Part shown: positions 35,607 through 48,500 of the stretch, piece by piece
Layout of the letters: every line of letters begins with the position of its first letter
How positions within the stretch are numbered: the stretch's first letter is position 1
Assembly: GCA_905221605.1 (NCBI GenBank)
Contig: CAJNDS010002536.1
Coordinates: 188,001 to 252,000, forward strand
Direction of reading: 5' to 3'
DNA: 64,000 nt
From: Symbiodinium natans
Lineage: Eukaryota > Sar > Dinophyceae > Suessiales > Symbiodiniaceae
Notes under the pieces: model-generated
The model's database searches: none
What the model was told of the DNA's origin: nothing
What the model saw: only the letters and a program-made list of their open reading frames with translations
Program-made: the position numbers and the translations under genes

Positions 35607-36237
35607 GCACCGTCATGCACTGGACTGAAACCTGTACAAAATCCTACAGATCCCGTGCAGTGTCCAACATCCAGCTAGCCCGAGGCTTGCATTAAGCTCC
35701 CAAGCTGCTGATGGGCAGGAATTTCCCGTCGGCAAAATAAGCGCACTGGATGCCAAAATCTCGTCATCTCTCAGCTTGCGTACCACCTGCCTCAATACTA
35801 AATACCTCATCACACACCGTCCTCGCTCATCCTGCGGGTCTGCGCGGGAGCCTTTGTGAACCCGAACTTGGCCCCCACCCGAAACCCGTCGAGCGAAAAA
35901 CCCTCGATCCCTCCACCATCCTAGGACCTACGAGCAGCCACGAAGGCTCACTCAGGCATGAGAATACGAGAGTTCTCCCTCTTACCCTTTTCGACCCTTC
36001 CGAAGCAGAACTCGAGCAGGCCGGCGCGGGGGTTGCCCCGATCACGCCACGCGTCTGCTGCGCGCCCGTGTCTCAGTGTCTGCGTGAAACTACAGCCGGC
36101 CGCTTGCGCACTGGAGGAGTATATGGATTCCCCCAAACGCGAGCCCTATTAGGGTAAGTTGCCCAAGTACGTTCCCCTCGGGTTTGGTGGTGTTCCTGGG
36201 CACCTAGGCGAGTACTTGCGTGTGAGACGCTCGATCT

Positions 36238-37000
36238 GGCCAGATAGTTTCTTTCTTTCTTTTCGTCATTTCATTCTCTTTGTTTTTTTCTCTCTTCTTA
36301 TTCTTCTTCTTCTTCTTCTTCTTCTTCTTCTTCTTCTTCTTCTTCTTCTTCTTCTTCTTCTTCTTCTTCGGGGCTTGAGGGGAGCGAAACCCCCCCCCCC
36401 CCCGCGCGCTGGGCGCGCCCAGGTTGCAGCGTGTCCGTGTGAAACTGCAAGCGGGGATAGGGATGGTTGCGTCCTGGATTGACTATTCCCCCCCCCCCCC
36501 CCCCTAATCCCCCTAATCCGGGTCGCGCCATCGAGTGCGGTTGACTTGTTTCCCCGTGTGAAACGGTCCGCCTGTTCTTCCACATTTCTCTCTCTCTCTC
36601 TCTGCCGCGCCATCCCCGAGGGTCTTGCTTTGTTTCTGTATTTATTTGTTTCTTTTCTGAAGCGCTATCTCCGTTTTTTTCTTTTCTGTTTTTGTTCTGT
36701 GTTTTCTGTGTTTTTGCTATCTTTTGTTTTTTTTCACCTATTCTTTTCTTTGTTTCTTTTGTCTTTGTGTCTTTGTGTTCATTGTTCCCTGTTTGTTTGT
36801 TTTCTTTCTTTCTTGTCTTTCTTGAGGGCAGGTTTGCCTCGCCCCTGCTCCAGGGGCCTCGGCAACCAGGACCCATTCGGCATGGGACCGGTGTGTTTCG
36901 ATCACCCCCCTTTCTTTCTTTCTTCTCTCTTCTTCTCTCGCCTTCCCTTATCTACCTTGTTTTCTCTTTCTTCTCGCCTCTTCTGTCGTGCTCTTTCCGA
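36238..37000. repeat. Pyrimidine-rich zone with about 24 TTC units and two poly-C runs
   Basis: About 750 bases in which the plus strand is almost all C and T in long stretches. It contains a perfect TTC repeat at 36299-36369, C runs at 36391-36404 and 36487-36505, a TC run at 36587-36603, and then TTTTCTTTCTTT-type sequence to about 37000. Long open frames in several frames are side effects of this composition. Confidence 0.9.
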
Positions 37001-39766
37001 ACATGTTCTTCTGCTTGGCGCACGAGAGCCTTGCACTGCTCCTGTGTCAGATCAGCTGCTCCTTCGTTTGAGTCCACTCTTTGGTCCAATGAGGCATCGG
37101 AGTGTCTGAAGCTGAACTTCAGCATAGCATGTTTTACTCATGGAAGGTCTCTGTTGAACCGAAACACCCAAGACCTTAAGCAGAAGCTGAGCCCCCGGCA
37201 CCTTTCCAAAGGAGCACGCGCCGGTGGTGACTGAGCTCCGCCCGGCGCACGGCCTTCCAAAGGGTTTAAGGTCCAGACTTGAGATTTTATGCTTTAACTG
37301 CAGGCAAACTCACGGGAAATTCGCAGGATATTTGCCTTTGGATTTTCGTTCAATTGAGGCGTCCGTAGGCTTCCAGTGCTTGGCCACTTCCAGGTGCCTG
37401 GAGCTTCATCTCAGCCACGGAGGTCCAACCATTCCTTACTAGATTGCCAAGGGACATTTCAGGGCATGTGGAACTGTGGTCCAGGGCCGGTTGGGTTCAG
37501 AGCGTATAAACTTCAAGCTTGGTGAGATACATCTCAACGTGGGCAGCTTGGATTTGAAAGGACAAACTTGTTCAAGGGGAATCAAGCCTTCGAGAAGCAA
37601 GAGCCTTTCATGCTGCTTTATGACTGCTAGAGCAGACGACCACATGCAAGAACTCGCGCCTAGCCCGAACCCTTCAAGTGCCTGCACATGTGTCGAGTGC
37701 TCCTGAAACACTGTGAGAATCTCTTGTTGAAGTTTAGGGCTGAGTGGATGTTAACGTGCTACCACACGAAGTGCCAGAAGACACGGCAACGGTGCGACAG
37801 CCTGCAAGTCTTGCCATGCGTCTCTAGTGGCACATGCTTTTTTGCACGACCAACGCCGCAGCGAGACGAAGCGATGGAGCATTGACAGGTGCAAAAGTTG
37901 CGCTGCGACGGCAATCTGCAATCCCAGCTAGTCCCAGAGATTCAAATCGACACCCCTATCGCCCTCTTCTCTTGCACAAGGCCTTGCTATCAGCAAAAAA
38001 CATGAAACATGGACATCTTGGCCAACCTCAATTCGCAGTCAAACATCTTGCTAAGCACCGGATCTGCAGACCGCAAGCGCAGTATAGCATGTTGGGCCTC
38101 ATGCCCTGTATGCTTTACAGCAGACTCTTCCCAAAATGGGACCACATTTGTGCTGCTGCACATCCTAATCAGGCGGCTTCTGCCGTGAATTACCGTTTGA
38201 AGCCACAGCCAAGAGAAGCCGTTCGTGATGCTGCGTTTGACAGTGACATGATTGCAGCCAACCACCGGGTGAAGAAGAACAACCACAGGTACCTAGAATC
38301 AGAAACGATCCCATGAAACAAGGAAAGCACCTCATTGCATGAGCCCACGCATGCCCCCGTTTTCGAGTTTCAATCGTGCCTCGGTCTCGGGACACAAGCC
38401 CAAGGTCCAAGTTTGGGAAGGGTCCACTTGAGCCATCATGGCCTTGCGTGGAAACGCGGGAGCGGGATCCTCAACGTACAAAAGAAAAGTTGCCATGACA
38501 TGATTTGGAACCACGAGGTGTTGGAGACCGGTAGCCTTGCTACAAACAATTTTAGCTGTCCTCGGAACACCTCACGAGTGTCCCCATACTCATCCTATAC
38601 TCCTAACGCTTCAACCTCCAAGCCTGTCAACCCTCTTGCGTCCAGTTGAGGAGCCCCCAACGCAAAGTCATGCAGTCAAGTTATGAAGGAGGCCCGGCCC
38701 TAGATGGGGTGCCAATGAGGCTGCGAAAAGGCTTCATGCCTACAAGAGTTTCATGCAAACAGGGTGTGCGAAGTCCTCCGGGTTGGGATTGAAGGGGCTA
38801 AGAGCTAAGCTCTTGATGGCTTCAGAGTATTCGAGATTAGGTGGGCAGAGTTCAGGCACGCAAAGGCGCAGGACCACCCTTCATAACGGCTGTACCACCA
38901 TGGCAGAGAGTGCAGGGTCCAGGATTCACCCTGCTGCCCTGGAATTCCTAGCCAGAGGCAGGAGAGATGGCAAGCAGGGTTCGTAGGATCCGGGGTCGGG
39001 TTGAGCCCCGGGTCGAACCCTCCTCAGACACCTTGCAAATGAGACCAACTGATACATCTGCTTTTCGTGGATCCTAAACCCACGTGCACGCGAAATCGGC
39101 TTAGGGTTCCCAGTATTTTCCGAGTGCCTGTTGACGCCTGGTTTCGGGAAAAACCTCTGGGCATCAGAACATGAAATCACTTCCTCTGCGTTGGAAACAG
39201 TTACAGACATATATTCTGAGGTTGATGGGGGGGGGCAAACCTTCCCCATGGTTCGAAGGGGTGCAGATTAGTGTGTAGGATGCCAACCTCGACTACACTG
39301 AGCAAGCGCAACTCAGGGCTCAAGGTTTGGCATCTTGTTTGACTAGGTCCTGCGATGCGATCTTCCAGCCCATGGGTCCGAACATGTTCAAATGTATATT
39401 GCACCAGTTAGGGAAGTCGCCTAACATGCAGGTGCACCTGAAAAGAAAGGGCGCTCCGAAAACCTGTGGGTTGGGATAGGGTCTGGGTTCAGTGTTGTGA
39501 AAGTCCTTGGGGCAAGCCATGATGCATGTTTCCCTGTACTATCCCGCAAGAGCTGGGCTCTCCCAAAATCTGCAAAAGCTTGTACCTCACCATCTAAGGC
39601 CCATCTCACGAGGCAACGCCAAGCTTCAGGGTGAAGAGATAGGGCGGGTAGGGTTCGGGTTTAAAGCGCATCCAATATGCATAGCCCTGCCTCCTTGGAC
39701 GATAATGCGAAATAATGCGTTAAGCTGCGTTTGGCAAGATCTGCTCACGATAGATGTTTGCCATCA

Positions 39767-39787
39767 CCCCCCCCCCCCCCCCCCCCC
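39767..39787. repeat. C21 homopolymer
   Basis: Twenty-one consecutive C on the plus strand. Confidence 0.95.
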
Positions 39788-39939
39788 TGCCGAACAGATT
39801 GTGTGTATGCAAACTGTATGTATGCATGCAAATGTATATCTTGAGACCCGGAACATCAAGCCCCATGCCCTTCCCCTGGCCCATAAATACAACCATGACC
39901 ACTTCATGGGCGGCTCTTAGCCCTACAACCACCAAAAGA

Positions 39940-39970
39940 GCAGGGTTTAGGGTTTAGGTTTTAGGGTTGC
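39940..39970. repeat. Short TTTAGGG tract
   Basis: Three TTTAGGG-like units (agggtttagggtttaggttttagggtt). Adjacent sequence has no recognised gene. Confidence 0.75.
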
Positions 39971-40384
39971 TGTCAGAAGCTTAGATCCGAATTCAAGGAG
40001 AAACTGCACCTAAGCTTCGAATAACGAGAAGGATCCCACAGAGGTCTTCGGGGCGCCGAACATTCCCACCTTCTGTCGGTCGGCGGCATTGGCAACAGAT
40101 TCACAGCAAACTGCAACCCAATATCCAAAAGCTTGGTGAACCTTATTCAATACAGGACATCCCCGAGAAATACTGCCAAAACTATGCACTCCCGAGGGTC
40201 AGAGCTGAGCCGTCGCAACTAGACGTGCTGTGCAAGCGAGACCCCCGAATTCCAGGAGCGACATGTCATCACAAGTCCCTCCTTGTCGAATCTGAATTCG
40301 CAAAAGCAGAGACGCATCTCGGAGCACGAGGCTCACGGGATATGCCGAATTGCAACGAAACAAGCCTGATGACCAACTAGCGAT

Positions 40385-41680
40385 GACATGAGCTATATCT
40401 CTCTCTGTCACGTAGATGGCAACAACAGTACCGGCGTCTCTGCCGAGATGTGACCTACGAGGGGGCCGACATACATCACATGAGCTGTGGGGAACTGTGA
40501 AAAACACAGCCACTGCCGGCCCCGTGTCATCAAGTGGCATCAACCTCCATTCATTGTAGGGCGCGCGCAGCGCCAGAGTCTATGTCATTGTCATTCCCTA
40601 CTCACGGGACATTCCTCAGGGTCCCAAAAACAGCCGCACTTGGGTTGCCTTGAAAAGGACCCCTGCAGGCGAGCCAGCCGCAGTTTTATTGAAACATCAT
40701 TTGGTGAAAGCATCGCTCCAAGTGCGTGAAGATGCGTCATTGCTTCTCTCAAGTCGTGCGGCTGTCTAGAGAAGTTGCGCAAGAAATCCGAAGGCCTCAT
40801 GCAAACACGCCTGGGCACGTCTTAAGGAGCTTTTGCACAGCATCGGCCCCTGTCCTTGTGCTGAAGAGACCGCAGCTGCTGCTACAAGTAGCGTGCGAAT
40901 GTCTATAAGCAGATCTGGCTGGTGCTCCGCTGCTAGGCCTTCGAACCACATCGAAGCCCATCGCCTCCTGTCACAGCCCTTGGCTACGCAAGTCGCCCCA
41001 TATGCGAACCAAGCGCACTCTGACACCTTGGGCAAATCTGTCCAGCTCAGCTCCTGAGAAGGGATAGTCAGCACCCAAAACAGGACACCAGGACGTAAAG
41101 GGACACACTCATGGCTGGTCTTTATACGATGTCCGAAGACTGGCAAGATGGAGGACTCATTTTCAGCACGCCCCATGCGCGTGACACTTGCCTTTGCGTA
41201 CGCCAGACGATGTTAGACGCGCATGGGTGAACAGCTCAAGCATCGTTTCGGGCCATCACTTAGCCATACATTCACCAACGGTCACTAACGACTTGCTTAC
41301 GCCGTCCTGCGGCCATTCTGCACAGCACAGTGCAACGAGGTTGGCTGGAGTTTGCTCGGAAGCATGCCGGGGGACGATTGCAACAAGTTCTTTTAGACCG
41401 TGCGTGCAACCTTGTGAACCTCAACCCCGCACAGCCGTGAAAGGAAGGCTCATCGAAAGCCCTCGATATGCCTTGAAGCACCGCAGAACACGCTCAAAGA
41501 CCTGTTCGGCTGCCCATGCTTGCTAAGGGCATTGACTCTAGCCCACCGACTTGCAGGCCCAGCATCCGCGTGACGCCGCGGCGGTGGGACAAAGTCAGCT
41601 TCGAGGCCCCTTCTTCACCACGACACCTCATGGCTGTGAAAGGCTTCGGGCTCAAAGCGCCCGGCAAGCCTTCATGTAAG
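40385..41680 (-). CDS. Candidate exons of an unrecognised, mostly helical protein
   Basis: Several minus-strand stretches read like helical protein: about 41430-41525 (AAEQVFERVLRCFKAYRG), about 41275-41400 (LKELVAIVPRHASE, then TPANLVALCCAEWPQDG), about 41000-41060 (LDRFAQGVRVRLVRIWGDL), about 40840-40900 (GADAVQKLLKTCPG), about 40670-40760 (DLREAMTHLHALGAMLSP), and about 40385-40440 (YVTERDIAHVIASW). The spacing and Leu/Ala-rich pattern suggest helical repeats such as those of organelle RNA-binding OPR/RAP proteins, but no diagnostic motif was seen. The last stretch resembles a short segment found in ClpB/Hsp100 proteins. These may belong to one gene or two. Splice sites were not resolved. 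Confidence 0.35.
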
Positions 41681-42517
41681 CCTGCACCCCCTGGCTATCC
41701 AACCCAAGGGTCGAATTATAACCAACATTCTTCAACAGAGGGGCTGTGGGATTGGAATGCTTGCTTGAAGTTACCCGAATTCTCGCTATGATGTTCGGAC
41801 TTGGTGATCTTTTGCATTTTGACCGTGCGCTCATGTGATGCAACGCAAACTTTAGCGAACCCGGGACTCTTCAAAGCTTAGTCTGAACCCGCAGCCTTTT
41901 TTGCCAAGGCTTCGCAAATTTGCCACTGGAGCCCACCACATGAGAAGGACTATGCCACTATGCGTGACCACATCAAGAGACTCCACGAAATGTCAACAAG
42001 GGCACCTGCAAAACCTTTTTGAAGGTCCCTTCAATGCAACTGCATCGCACAACCCATTCCAACCCACACCGGTGCTTGAGCGCACTGAGGCTTTGAAAGG
42101 CATGCGGTTGGCCAACCCAGTCCAGTTTGCACTGGGGGCTTCAGGGGTGTTCGGGTTCGGTGTTTGAAGGTCTGCTTCATTCTTTGTCACAAGCTTAGCT
42201 ACCATATACCTGCCAGAGCACTTGACCGCGCCGCACGCAGCCAGGCTGGCTGGCACCTAAGGCTTGTGACGGGTGCAAGGCAGGTGACTATGGCATTGTG
42301 GCGAAGATCGGTTCAAAGGAACACAGACATGGACCTGGAGGCTGGGGCCCTGCTACGAACAGCCTCTGCACATGGCCAAGCTGCTTGTCCAACTTCAGAA
42401 AGCGCGGATTCGGCCTCAAGCAAAGGTGCGGAGGGCGCTAGGCCAAAGACCCGCATGACCCGCTCTCTCCCACAACAGGACTTGCAGAGCGAGAGCAACT
42501 ATGGTGGAAGCCCTGGC

Positions 42518-45500
42518 CTTGTCCACGAGTTGAAGCTCATGCTCCAAGTACGCTTCGAAGTCTCCGTAGGCGACGCGGCCGAGACCTGCCAAACTAAGTG
42601 GGGTGCTTCTTGTGCCGAGCCACACAAAGTTTTCGGGACCCGCCTTTGCTGTCCATGGCCCGCACCAGAGCATCCGCATCGGCGTTTGCAGTGACCAGGC
42701 CACTCAAACATAGCCTGAGCGGTGATTCAAAAAAAGGCAAGCAGGTCTCTGCATCAAGAAAAACATCCAAAGACGCGTTCTCACATGAATGTGAGACTAC
42801 GAGTAGGAGGTCATGTATTCTTTGTGCCGGGTACATAAGATTGGCCGCAATTCGGGGCTTCAGGCAGATTCGCCATGTTGGGCTTGCTTCAGATGCGCCG
42901 CACACATAACTCGCTAAATGTCTGGGCCAACTACTCAAAGGCTGAAAGCGACCATGAACAAGGTTTTCAGAGGGGCAGCGCTGCCTCTGTTCAAAATCCC
43001 TCCTGCTACGGAATCAGAACAGTATGCGGATTCTGGACGTGGCAAAGAGAAAAGCTTCAGCCACGTGCCTCCTGAAGCATGCCGGCCCCAAAAAATGCCG
43101 GCACCCAGTTCCCGGCTAAAGCCATGAACCACAATACCCTTTTCGGCCCATACGGCCCCAAATACCCCACAGAACTCCCAAAAAAAAAACCAAAAGCCCC
43201 AGGCATCCTCCCAAAAATCTAAACCGCAAGTCGGGTGGCATCCTTATCATGTCCGAGTTCTCCACCCAGCCTTTGCCCACTGTGTCGAACTCGTGCCAGG
43301 CGACCTTCACTGCCTTCCAAGTGTCTCAGAGGGCGATTCCATCCACGTGCAGCACGTCTCAAGAGCAGGGCACTGACTCGAGCCTACTGAAAAAAAAAGG
43401 GTGCACTCGAGAAGTGCGAGAAGTGAGAAGCAACCACTGAGAGCCGGCAACAGCCGAAAGCAATCAAACTGTACGACACGAGCAAAAGTTCAAAACCAAC
43501 AGCACGGTAACAGGCAGCGGGGCTGGACGCCGGCATAGAGACGAGATGCACTGGCCAAAGTCATCGCAGCCATCTCTGACAAACTTCAAGGCGCTTACTG
43601 TTTTGAGAGCGCCTTCTTTTGCCATTCGCCCGACGTCGCGATACAGGCAGCCACGAACTCCTGCTCAGGGGCCCGATGTCACCACAATCTTGGCCGACTT
43701 GTGGTTGAAGTTCAGGCACGTTTTGGGCATAACAGCAGGGATCCACGCCATGTAGTTCCTAAAGCGATCACCAGCTCGCAATACAAAGGATGGGAAACTA
43801 GCCCCAGAGTGATGCCCATCGTGGCAACAGCCAGTAGCCCAAGCGTATCTAAGTGTCTAAGTGCATACAACAATCCAACAGCAGTTCGAGATTCCGATGC
43901 AGGGCTTTGGGCGCTTATGATCGTTGCCCGGGTTTGGACATGTCTAATAATGATTTCATAATATCCGGAGAGATAAAGTTCAAAATCTCAATCACTGAAG
44001 GCTCCGAGAATTCCACGCACCCGTTGCCGTCGACGTCCAGCGCTTTCACCGCCGTCTCCGCATCCCGCGGTGTAAGGCCCAGAGACTGAAAGGAGGTCAA
44101 CCTCTCAGAGAGCTTTTGCTGAGTACTAAGGCAACTTCCTAAATTCAGAACCTTCCGAGATTCCCTCAGCCTCAAACTGCAAAGGAAGCGTATTGGCCTC
44201 GTAAGCAACACCTCTGGGACCATGGCTTCAACGCCGAAAGCTTCAGTTGCCAAGGAAAGAGGGCTTCTCAAGGTTTAGGCGGTTTAGCCCCTGCCCAAGG
44301 AAAAGCCAAACCTACGTGCGTCCGACTGGCAAGTCTGACGTGCGCAAACCGCCACAGCTGGATCGACTAAGGTCCTGCAGTCATTTCCCAAAGGTTCTGT
44401 GGAGTGGGCTTCAGTCACCTCAGGAGCCAACACCACTACAGGAAACTGTGCAAACCTACGCCTCTTGCATTCTAGCAAGTAAAGGAAAGCTACAGCTCAA
44501 ACAGTTGCAATGACCCAGTTTCTACCCTGCCCCCTACTTGTCGACAGCATGGGCCTGCTTCAGGGTCAGGAGTCAGGCAGCATTGCAAGTCACAAGTACT
44601 CTGAAGAGGCTGGCCATGAAGGACCAACATGTAGCACTTCCAAACGCCGACCACCAACCAAGCACTCTGCGTCAGCACAATTGCAATGCTTTGGAGGGGT
44701 GTGGACGGTGTGGATGTGAACGGAAACCAAAAGAAGGACGTAACGATAAGCGGGGCAAATCTGACGAACGCAGAAAGCAGACGCGGGCGCAACGGAAAGT
44801 TCAGCGAAACCTGCAACTCGTAACAGAAACCTCCAATCCCCGAAGCGCAAATCCCTCACCCAAACCCTGAACCCTTAAGCCGTGCTTAACGCCTAGCCTG
44901 AAGCCGAATGATGAACACCTGAATTCTCCCTGTATTGCTGTTGCGCTCTTTTGCCCATATGGCTTCCGTTACACCCCGCTGGTTTCCGTTGCAACCGTTG
45001 CACTCTTCCGCGGAGGCCTTGAACTCCGCCACCAGGTCCGCTGTCTGCGCAGTCGACATCTTCGTTGCTACCTGAGCCCGTTGCTTGTCGTTGCTTCAGG
45101 CTTCTTCGAGAACCCAAGACCAGGCTTGCGTGCACGTCGAATGCCAAAAACAAGCGAGACAAAAGACACTCACATCCGCACGGGGGACCTTACTAACCCT
45201 CAAAAGCCGGAAGAGCTCCCTGCCTTTGCCATCAGGGCCCGCTGGAAGGCACTATGCTGGCGGTATCTGGCCAGGGCCTGGTTTCGGTGTTGCCACGTTC
45301 TGTTGGACTTTCAAGCTTGAGGCTTTGATTCTTTGATGTCTGGGCTTATAGGTCTCGGATGATGCCAGACTGTCCATCTCTTGAAGAGTTGGTGGGCTGC
45401 CCTTCGGGTCTTCAAGCGGTTGTCCATTCATGCCCCAGCTGTACAGTGCAAATGAAGGCACTTGTTGCATGTATTCATCCAATGAGTGCCGAATCTTGCT

Positions 45501-48500
45501 TGCGGATCTGTCGAGCATCCGTTCTTGGAGCGGTGCCATGACGACATACCGGCGCCCCCCCCCCCCCCCCCCCCCCCCTCAATGCAAAACACAGCCCCAA
45601 ACCCCCAATGGTGCTACGCAGATGGAATTATTTGCCCGGGCCTATCCTAATCACCAACCTGGGTAGACCCCATCCGTAGTCTTGCCGATGGTGCCTGCAG
45701 CTGCTCCGCCGGGATCACGGCAGAGGAGCCGCGTGCAAATTGGAACCACCTTTTGTCGTTGTAGTTGCGGCTTTCGGTCAAGCATCGATAGCGTTCGGTT
45801 ATATTGGGTCGATGGAGTTTGCCTGCTAATGGGGCGAGCAAGAAAATTGACAGACGCACTTCTCAAAAACTGGCACTGGCCACCTTTGGCAAGGTCAGCC
45901 AAAACAAGCTGCCAGAAGTTAAAACCATCTGCCTGTGGCTCAGCGCTTCGTCGCAGCTCGGTCTCATTGTCTCCTGGCCAGCTGTTGAACTTAAGTCACC
46001 TTCACGGCATAAAAACATCCCGGTCGCAGATCCCAATTCACAGGAACCCTAAACCCTGAACCCTAGACTCGGTGACGACCAGTCCTGTGGTGCCATCATC
46101 CGCCGAACAAGCTCCTGCAGCGGGGGCTTTGGGCGCTCGGCTGACTTCCAGCTGACCACTTCGAACCCGCAGATCGGAGCTGGGACCTTGAAGCCATCGA
46201 CAAGGCCGGTCCACGTCGGGGTGTTTTTGTATGGGCTCAACAGCTCAAGAGGGCACGGGGGCATGCAATGGCATGCAAAGGTGATTTCTGGCGATCCTCC
46301 GCAAGGAGGTGTGAAATCGAGGTGGTTCTTTTCAGATGGCCGAGCAAGTGCTGTGCACGTTGTGTTGCCTCGGCTTGTGCCAATCCGAAGAAGTGTTCCC
46401 CTCATTTTTCTCGTGTAAACACGTTTTAAACCCCGAACGTCAAACTAATTGTGCATGACAGAGAAAAGTGCCGCTGCGCTCAACACTCGCGCGATGCACC
46501 TAGAACATCACAGACATGCGCCCCACGTGGACTTGCTAGTTGGCTGGATCGGTGCCAGTTCCTGACACGAAGAGTGGGATCCCAGTGTGGGCGCCGATCG
46601 ATGCATATCTACAGAGCACAAAGGTCCCAACCTCAACGAACAAACGGCCCACGAGACTTCCATGTGATAACGCCCTGGGTCCTGCGAGTCTGCGGACGCC
46701 TTTGCAATGAGGCGCCAGTCGGGGCCTTGCGAGTGGAAGCACGTTGAGAACGCCCAGCAAGCCCAGGCCAATTCGTTAAGGATGCGGACAATGACGAAGG
46801 GGTTAGGATCGTGCAGTTGAGGAGTGCCGGGCCAACGTCGGGTTTACAGAGGTGCAAGGGCAACATGAACTTGGGGTGATGGGGGTGTGGGATACAAAGA
46901 TAAAGAAGTCTAGCAGCAACCCTTGCTGGATACTTGCGCCCTGGTAGTCCACTCTGCCAAACAACGCTTTACAAGCGGACTTTCATCACGTGCAGCCAAC
47001 CGCAGACCCTAAACTTGTTACATCTTGGCTGTTGGCTGGCAGCTGTCCCCAGGTCGATCTTAAGCATACAATCACACAAGCAGCAAGGACACAGAGCACG
47101 CTTGTGAACACTACATGCCAAACCCAATAATTCTGCACCACGACCCTTAAAACCAAGGTCCAAGCCTTGCAGCTTCGCCTGAAGGAAGATGCCACGCTCC
47201 TCTGCCAAGTGCACCCTGAAACTCCCCAGGTTTAGGGTTTGGGGTTTAGGGAGGCCCTACTTTCGCCCAAGCCCCTGATGCTTCTAACTCAGATCCGAAG
47301 CTCTGGACACCAATCCCGATGCCCTCAACCCATCCTAGAAGCATCCGTGATTTTTTTGGAGCCTGGGCGTATGCCTCGCCCAAACCCCAAAAGCCTGTAG
47401 CTGTAGGAGGCAGAGGATAAGAGAGTATACGATACATAGATAATCTCCGCAGAACAACTCAATATACATAAATACATAAACCTGTACACACATGCTGTAC
47501 GTACATACATACATACATGCATGCATGCATGCATACATACATACATACATACTTAGATATATATATATATATATATACATACATATATACATATATATAT
47601 ATATAGAAAGCAAGCCTTTGCCTGGGCTTTGCTGCGGCAACCCTGCAGCCGGCGCTGCATCTCCGGGTGGTTGGGGTCACACGGAAGCTGGCCGCTGAGG
47701 AGCCTCGACAGTTCGGAGCGTTCGAACTCCGCTCAGGAGTATTCAGGAGTGGGGTTTGGCGGGATTTAGGGTCTTGAAAGTTAAGTTCTTGCTCTTGATT
47801 GTGAACTGATTCATGGGGTCTGTCTCAAGGTGCGGCTTTTCCACTGCCGCGCGCCAGGATACAAAAAGCTTGCTGAAGTAGCGTGCGCGCCGTGTAGTAG
47901 ACTCAGTAGACCGAAAGCTATATTTCACCAACAAGTAATTAATTATGATCATCACCATGAGCTTCTTCATCGGTTGCTTATTTCAATCCGATGTGCCAAC
48001 AAAACTCTCCTTATTCTTCCATTGCTTCCTCATCTTCGTCTTGAACATGCCAGCGTGTAGCTGTTCTGCAATGCAATGAGTCCTGAGCCTCGATATCCAC
48101 CGAGTCCCCTTGGCCTCTATACCCCACTTTCGAGCAGGGTGCTGGAAAAGGATGCATCCGAGAGAGTAGACATCACCTCGGCCAATGCATGTCTCCTTTG
48201 AGGCTGGCAAAGATGCCTTGTGACTCTCTTTCAGGAAAGATCGACACTTGCAGGTTGTATGGCTGACCCCCAAGCCGAAGGTGCTTCGGGGCTGAAGTAT
48301 CTGAGTCCAAGGCATTTCGGCCCGAAGTTGCCTCGCGTCGTGACGGCCAGGCCATTTTTGAAAGAACGACAGACGACAGAAGCCCTGGCTTAGAAACATG
48401 ACATCGGTGTGGGTCAAGCCAAGTGGCTAAACATCACCTCTGGTGCCATGGTGGTCTTCGTGCCACCGTAGATCTTCCCTCTGGGAAGATTTGGCTGGAA

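Larger units (their letters stand above)
35620..40100. other. No assigned gene; may hold the 5' exons of the ABC transporter
   Basis: The N-terminal transmembrane exons of the ABCC gene should lie here, but none could be assigned with a family motif. The stretch includes the pyrimidine-rich zone at 36238-37000, poly-C runs at 36391-36404, 36487-36505 and 39767-39787, and a TTTAGGG tract at 39940-39970. A 160-codon plus frame (37834-38316) has no recognisable motif. Confidence 0.45.

Noticed and set aside
36298-37234. Long plus-strand frames (up to 187 codons) and a Glu/Arg-rich minus frame
   Set aside because: They are translations of the TTC array and pyrimidine-rich sequence, with Phe/Leu/Ser or Glu/Arg runs only.
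37834-38316. 160-codon plus-strand open frame
   Set aside because: No motif, no neighbouring exons, wrong strand for this block. Possibly chance.
47246-47680. Minus-strand frames with Tyr/Ile/Met/Cys runs
   Set aside because: Translations of the TACA/TGCA/TA microsatellite.
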